Source of the DNA: Flavobacterium sp.
GTDB lineage: Bacteria > Bacteroidota > Bacteroidia > Flavobacteriales > Flavobacteriaceae
Assembly: GCA_017995345.1 (NCBI GenBank)
Contig: JAGOJA010000008.1
Span: 8,540 to 44,701, forward strand
Length of the DNA: 36,162 nt
Direction: 5' to 3'
Below the pieces are notes generated by a model. The model was not told where the DNA came from. It was given only the letters and a program-made list of their open reading frames with translations, and did not search any database. The translations under genes and the position numbers were made by a program. This document shows, piece by piece, positions 32,409 through 36,162 of this stretch; position 1 is the stretch's first letter, and each line of letters begins with the position of its first letter.

Positions 32409-34718
32409 ATGGCTATCAAAAAAAACAACAACCAAGGAAAAGATAATATCAAAAACATTGCGTATTATCAAAAGAAATTTTGGAAATTATTCTTCATAGG
32501 TTTAGCAGGCATCGGCTTATTTTTCTTATTTGCTTCCTGGGGACTTTTTGGTTCAATGCCCTCCTTTGAAGACTTAGAAAACCCTGATTCTAATTTAGCG
32601 ACAGAAATTATTTCGGCTGACGGAGTAGTTTTAGGCAAGTATTTTCAAAAAAACAGGTCTCAGTTAAAATATGCTGATCTACCTAAAAATCTAGTTCAAG
32701 CATTAGTAGCAACAGAAGATGCTCGTTTCTACGAACATTCTGGTATTGATGGAAGAGGAACTTTGAGAGCCATTTCTAGTTTGGGAACTAGTGGTGGAGC
32801 CAGTACATTGACACAACAGTTAGCCAAGCAATTGTTTCATGGGGAAGGTTCTAAGTTTTTGCCTTTTAGAATTGTACAAAAAGTAAAAGAATGGATTATT
32901 GCCATTCGTTTAGAAAGACAATATACTAAAAACGAAATCATTGCCATGTATTGCAACGTCTATGATTTTGGAAATAATTCTGTGGGAGTAAGTTCAGCCG
33001 CTAAAACTTATTTTTCAAAAGAACCAAAGGATTTAACCATCAATGAGTCGGCAATATTAGTTGGAATGTTTAAAAATTCCGGATTATACAATCCAATCCG
33101 AAACCCACAAGGCGTAATAAATCGCCGAAATGTGGTGTTTTCGCAAATGGAAAAAGGAAAAATTATTTCAGAAAAAGAAAAAGAAAGATTGCAAAGCTTA
33201 CCGCTCAAATTAAATTTCAAATTAGAAACACATAAAGAAGGAACTGCCACTTATTTCAGGGAGTATTTACGTGATTATATGAAAAAATGGGTCGAAGAAA
33301 ATAAAAAACCCGATGGTTCAGATTATGACATCTACAGAGACGGTCTAAAAATATACACCACCATTGATTCCAGAATGCAAGCGCATGCCGAAACAGCAGT
33401 TACAGCCCACATGGCTAATCTTCAAGAAGAGTTTTTTAGGCAATCTAAAGACAATAAAAATGCTCCTTTCGTTAACATTTCTTCGGTAGAAACACAACGA
33501 ATTCTGAATCAAGCGATGAAATCATCTAACCGATGGGCAGTGATGAAAGCAATGGATAAAAGCGAAGAGGAAATTATAAAATCATTTAGCGAAAAGACTA
33601 AAATGACTGTGTTTTCTTGGAAAGGAGAAAAAGACACCTTAATGACACCATTGGATTCTATCCGATATTACAAACACTTTTTACAATCTGGATTGATGGC
33701 AATGGAACCACAAACCGGTAATGTAAAAGCTTGGGTTGGAGGCATCAACTATAAATATTTTCAATACGATCACGTAGGACAAGGTGCAAGACAAGTAGGC
33801 TCTACTTTCAAACCCTTTGTTTACGCTACTGCGATTGAACAGCTGAACATGTCTCCGTGCGACTCCATAATTGACGGCCCATTTATGATTAGAAAAGGAC
33901 GCCATCATGTTACTGCAGATTGGGAACCTAAAAACTCAGACAACAAATACCGCGGAATGGTAACCTTAAAAAAAGGTTTAGCGAATTCCATAAATACGAT
34001 CTCGGCAAAATTAATTGACAAAGTAGGTCCGGAAGCAGTAATCGATTTGACCCATAAATTAGGGGTGAAATCCGAAATTGTAAACCAACCGTCCATTGCT
34101 TTGGGAGCGGTTGAAATAACAGTTGAAGACATGGTTGCCGCATACAGTACCTTCGCCAATCAAGGTGTTTACATGAAACCACAATTCATATCCAAAATTG
34201 AGGACAAAAGCGGCGTTGTCATCTACGAACCAATCCCGGAATCACATGATGTTTTAAATAAAGACATCGCCTATGCAGTAATCAAATTATTAGAAGGGGT
34301 GACCGAAGGTGGCTCTGGAGATCGTTTGCGTACCACAGGTGGTGGAAACGGCTCCAATCGTTGGACAGGTTACCCGTATTCATTTAAAAACCCTATTGCA
34401 GGAAAAACAGGTACGACTCAAAACCAGTCTGATGGTTGGTTTATGGGGATGGTTCCTAATCTTGTAACGGGAGTTTGGGTAGGTTGCGAGGACCGTTCAG
34501 CCCGTTTCAAAAGCATTACTTACGGACAAGGAGCCACAGCAGCCTTGCCGGTTTGGGGTTATTTCATGAAGCTTTGTTATGCTGATCCAGCACTGAAAGT
34601 TTCTAAGGAACCCTTTGAAAGACCTACAAATCTTTCGATAAAAGTAGACTGCTACGTTCCTAAAAAAGTAGTAGACACGACAGACACAGAACATAATACC
34701 GAAGAATTTGAATTGTAA
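32409..34718 (+). CDS. Class A penicillin-binding protein (PBP1A-type)
   Basis: 769 residues. One membrane anchor (about 24-44), then a GT51 glycosyltransferase domain with catalytic Glu103 in ATEDARFYEHSGID and GGASTLTQQLAKQLF. The transpeptidase domain has S465-T-F-K468, S527-I-N529 and K666-T-G668. It polymerises and cross-links peptidoglycan in the periplasm. The gene follows gldH closely, as in other flavobacteria, so the two may be expressed together. A class A PBP of this size is typical; nothing suggests damage. Confidence 0.95.
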   Translation: MAIKKNNNQGKDNIKNIAYYQKKFWKLFFIGLAGIGLFFLFASWGLFGSMPSFEDLENPDSNLATEIISADGVVLGKYFQKNRSQLKYADLPKNLVQALVATEDARFYEHSGIDGRGTLRAISSLGTSGGASTLTQQLAKQLFHGEGSKFLPFRIVQKVKEWIIAIRLERQYTKNEIIAMYCNVYDFGNNSVGVSSAAKTYFSKEPKDLTINESAILVGMFKNSGLYNPIRNPQGVINRRNVVFSQMEKGKIISEKEKERLQSLPLKLNFKLETHKEGTATYFREYLRDYMKKWVEENKKPDGSDYDIYRDGLKIYTTIDSRMQAHAETAVTAHMANLQEEFFRQSKDNKNAPFVNISSVETQRILNQAMKSSNRWAVMKAMDKSEEEIIKSFSEKTKMTVFSWKGEKDTLMTPLDSIRYYKHFLQSGLMAMEPQTGNVKAWVGGINYKYFQYDHVGQGARQVGSTFKPFVYATAIEQLNMSPCDSIIDGPFMIRKGRHHVTADWEPKNSDNKYRGMVTLKKGLANSINTISAKLIDKVGPEAVIDLTHKLGVKSEIVNQPSIALGAVEITVEDMVAAYSTFANQGVYMKPQFISKIEDKSGVVIYEPIPESHDVLNKDIAYAVIKLLEGVTEGGSGDRLRTTGGGNGSNRWTGYPYSFKNPIAGKTGTTQNQSDGWFMGMVPNLVTGVWVGCEDRSARFKSITYGQGATAALPVWGYFMKLCYADPALKVSKEPFERPTNLSIKVDCYVPKKVVDTTDTEHNTEEFEL

Positions 34719-34733
34719 AATTTTCATGCGCAG

Positions 34734-34774
34734 TTAATCCAGCTATACGTTGCAAACAAAGTTCACAGAACTCC
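34734..34774. repeat. Dispersed intergenic repeat piece
   Basis: Bases 34752-34774 match the reverse complement of 22728-22750 at 19 of 23 positions. The preceding CCAGCTATACGTTGCAA is a word I associate with flavobacterial intergenic repeats. It sits in the otherwise empty spacer between the PBP and the CoA-transferase genes. Confidence 0.45.
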
Positions 34775-34874
34775 AATGAAAATAGACGGTAAGTGACATA
34801 ATCTCGGCTAAAGTATTCGTACTTAAAACGTAATTTATGTTTAAATTAAATTCAAAAAATAGCAACTCATTTTT

Positions 34875-35576
34875 ATGATCAACAAGAAAGTAAACAACGT
34901 TCAGGATGCCCTTCAAGGAATTGAAAACGGGATGACTATCATGCTTGGCGGTTTCGGATTATGCGGCATTCCAGAGAACTCTATCGCCCAATTAGTAAAA
35001 AAAGAGACTACGAATTTAACTTGTATTTCAAACAACGCAGGTGTTGATGATTTTGGTCTTGGCTTGCTTTTACAAAAGCGTCAAATCAAAAAAATGATCT
35101 CTTCTTATGTAGGCGAAAATGCTGAATTCGAACGTCAAATGCTTTGCGGAGAACTGCAAGTGGATCTTATTCCTCAAGGAACTTTAGCGGAACGTTGTCG
35201 TGCGGCACAAGCAGGAATTCCTGCTTTTTTCACTCCCGCCGGATATGGAACCGAAGTTGCCGAAGGCAAAGAAGTACGTGAATTCAACGGAAAAATGCAC
35301 GTTATGGAACACGCTTTCAACGCTGATTTTGCCATCGTAAAAGCGTGGAAAGGGGACGAAGCTGGAAACTTGATATTCAAAGGGACCGCAAGAAATTTCA
35401 ATCCATGTATGGCTGGAGCGGCCAAAATAACTATTGCCGAAGTAGAACAATTATTGCCCGCAGGAAGTTTAGACCCAAATGAAATTCATATTCCAGGAAT
35501 TCTTGTAAGTAGAATTTTTCAAGGTGTGCACTATGAAAAAAGGATTGAACAACGAACCGTAAGGGACCGAAAATAA
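34875..35576 (+). CDS. scoA: 3-oxoacid CoA-transferase subunit A
   Basis: 233 residues, the normal length of a separate A subunit. Family motifs: [12 protein letters not shown] near the start, [37 protein letters not shown], and [30 protein letters not shown]. It forms a complex with subunit B, encoded 81 bases downstream, and moves CoA from succinyl-CoA to acetoacetate or a related 3-oxoacid in ketone-body, leucine or fatty acid breakdown. The substrate (succinyl-CoA or acyl-CoA) cannot be fixed from the A subunit. It has its own leader of about 150 bases after the PBP gene. Confidence 0.93.
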   Translation: MINKKVNNVQDALQGIENGMTIMLGGFGLCGIPENSIAQLVKKETTNLTCISNNAGVDDFGLGLLLQKRQIKKMISSYVGENAEFERQMLCGELQVDLIPQGTLAERCRAAQAGIPAFFTPAGYGTEVAEGKEVREFNGKMHVMEHAFNADFAIVKAWKGDEAGNLIFKGTARNFNPCMAGAAKITIAEVEQLLPAGSLDPNEIHIPGILVSRIFQGVHYEKRIEQRTVRDRK

Positions 35577-35657
35577 ACAATAGAAATAGCATTTTTATTT
35601 ATTAAACTTAATAAACCTTACTTTTTAATGGTTTAAAAATTCTAAAACAGTTTTTCT

Positions 35658-36162
35658 ATGTTAGATAAAACAGGAATCGCAAAACGTATTGCAAAAGAGT
35701 TAAAACACAACTATTACGTGAATCTCGGAATAGGAATCCCAACATTAGTGGCTAATTATATTCCTAAAGGAATTGACGTTGAATTTCAAAGCGAAAACGG
35801 TGTTCTCGGTATGGGTCCATTCCCTTTTGAAGGCGATGAAGATGCTGATTTAATCAATGCCGGAAAACAAACCATCACTACTTTGCCTGGAGCAAGTTTT
35901 TTTGACTCAGCATTCAGTTTTGGAATGATTCGCGGGCAACATGTTGACTTAACAATTCTTGGCGCAATGGAAGTTTCTGAAAACGGTGATATTGCTAACT
36001 GGAAAATCCCTGGCAAAATGGTCAAAGGAATGGGTGGTGCAATGGATTTAGTAGCTTCAGCAGAAAACATTATTGTTGCCATGATGCATGTAAATAAAGC
36101 TGGAGAATCTAAAATTCTTAAAAAATGTACGTTGCCATTAACTGGTGTAGGTTGTGTAAAAA
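35658..36162 (+). CDS. scoB: 3-oxoacid CoA-transferase subunit B, 3' end missing
   Basis: The ATG at 35658 opens a frame that runs out of the window after 168 codons. It begins [15 protein letters not shown], has the glycine-rich [14 protein letters not shown], and the catalytic Glu46 in SENGVLGMG that forms the CoA thioester. GASFFDS and [19 protein letters not shown] follow. It is the catalytic subunit of the CoA-transferase begun by scoA; about 50 residues are missing at the end. Confidence 0.93.
   Translation, partial: MLDKTGIAKRIAKELKHNYYVNLGIGIPTLVANYIPKGIDVEFQSENGVLGMGPFPFEGDEDADLINAGKQTITTLPGASFFDSAFSFGMIRGQHVDLTILGAMEVSENGDIANWKIPGKMVKGMGGAMDLVASAENIIVAMMHVNKAGESKILKKCTLPLTGVGCVK

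Noticed and set aside
1..36162. tRNA, rRNA, CRISPR array, transposase or prophage genes
   Set aside because: No cloverleaf-like segment, rRNA segment, regularly spaced repeat, transposase motif or phage gene was recognised by eye.

Overview
The window comes from the chromosome of a Bacteroidota bacterium, very probably a Flavobacterium or close relative. The signs are AT-rich DNA, promoters of the TTTG / TAnnTTTG type, a type IX secretion C-terminal signal, a SusC/SusD pair, the gliding lipoprotein GldH beside a PSP1-domain gene, a lycopene cyclase and a bacilliredoxin. I see no rRNA, tRNA, CRISPR array, intact insertion sequence or prophage.

Layout. 1-4830: a 5'-truncated S9 peptidase converges on an M13 metallopeptidase across a shared terminator, followed by a SCO-type copper/thiol protein. 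4995-9388: metal homeostasis, with feoA-feoB plus a 42-residue Cys-rich FeoB partner, a secreted Cys-motif gene split by an in-frame stop, and an operon of a DtxR/MntR-type regulator with a ZIP transporter. 9389-13330: a sparse region with a long hairpin, a type IX-secreted repeat protein, a PAS-LuxR regulator, and decayed remnants of a TonB receptor and a thioredoxin. 13331-19216: an Nramp transporter fused to a UspA domain, divergent from an intact TonB receptor-thioredoxin pair (the relatives of the remnants), then a lycopene cyclase. 19318-22580: bacilliredoxin, 2Fe-2S ferredoxin, an orphan AAA+ ATPase, and a cytochrome c/DUF3365 protein with a small membrane partner. 22913-25758: trhO-trhP-ferredoxin, a tRNA U34 hydroxylation operon. 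25843-30482: SusC/SusD. 30642-34718: PSP1 protein, gldH and a class A penicillin-binding protein. 34875-36162: the two subunits of a 3-oxoacid CoA-transferase, the second cut by the window end.

How it fits together. The most coherent theme is divalent-metal uptake. The regulator keeps the Mn-type ligand set (Glu at the position that is Cys in DtxR). A palindrome of the form TTTAG-N6-CTAAA lies upstream of its own operon and in the divergent Nramp/TonB-receptor promoter, where it covers a well-formed -7 element. Related but weaker sites precede susC and feoA. This suggests one metal-responsive regulon covering the outer membrane (TonB receptor, perhaps SusCD) and the inner membrane (MntH-UspA, ZIP, Feo). 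The second theme is tRNA modification: TrhO, which normally lacks it, carries a C-terminal domain closely matching the end of the adjacent TrhP.

All names rest on reading motifs by eye. No database search was run.
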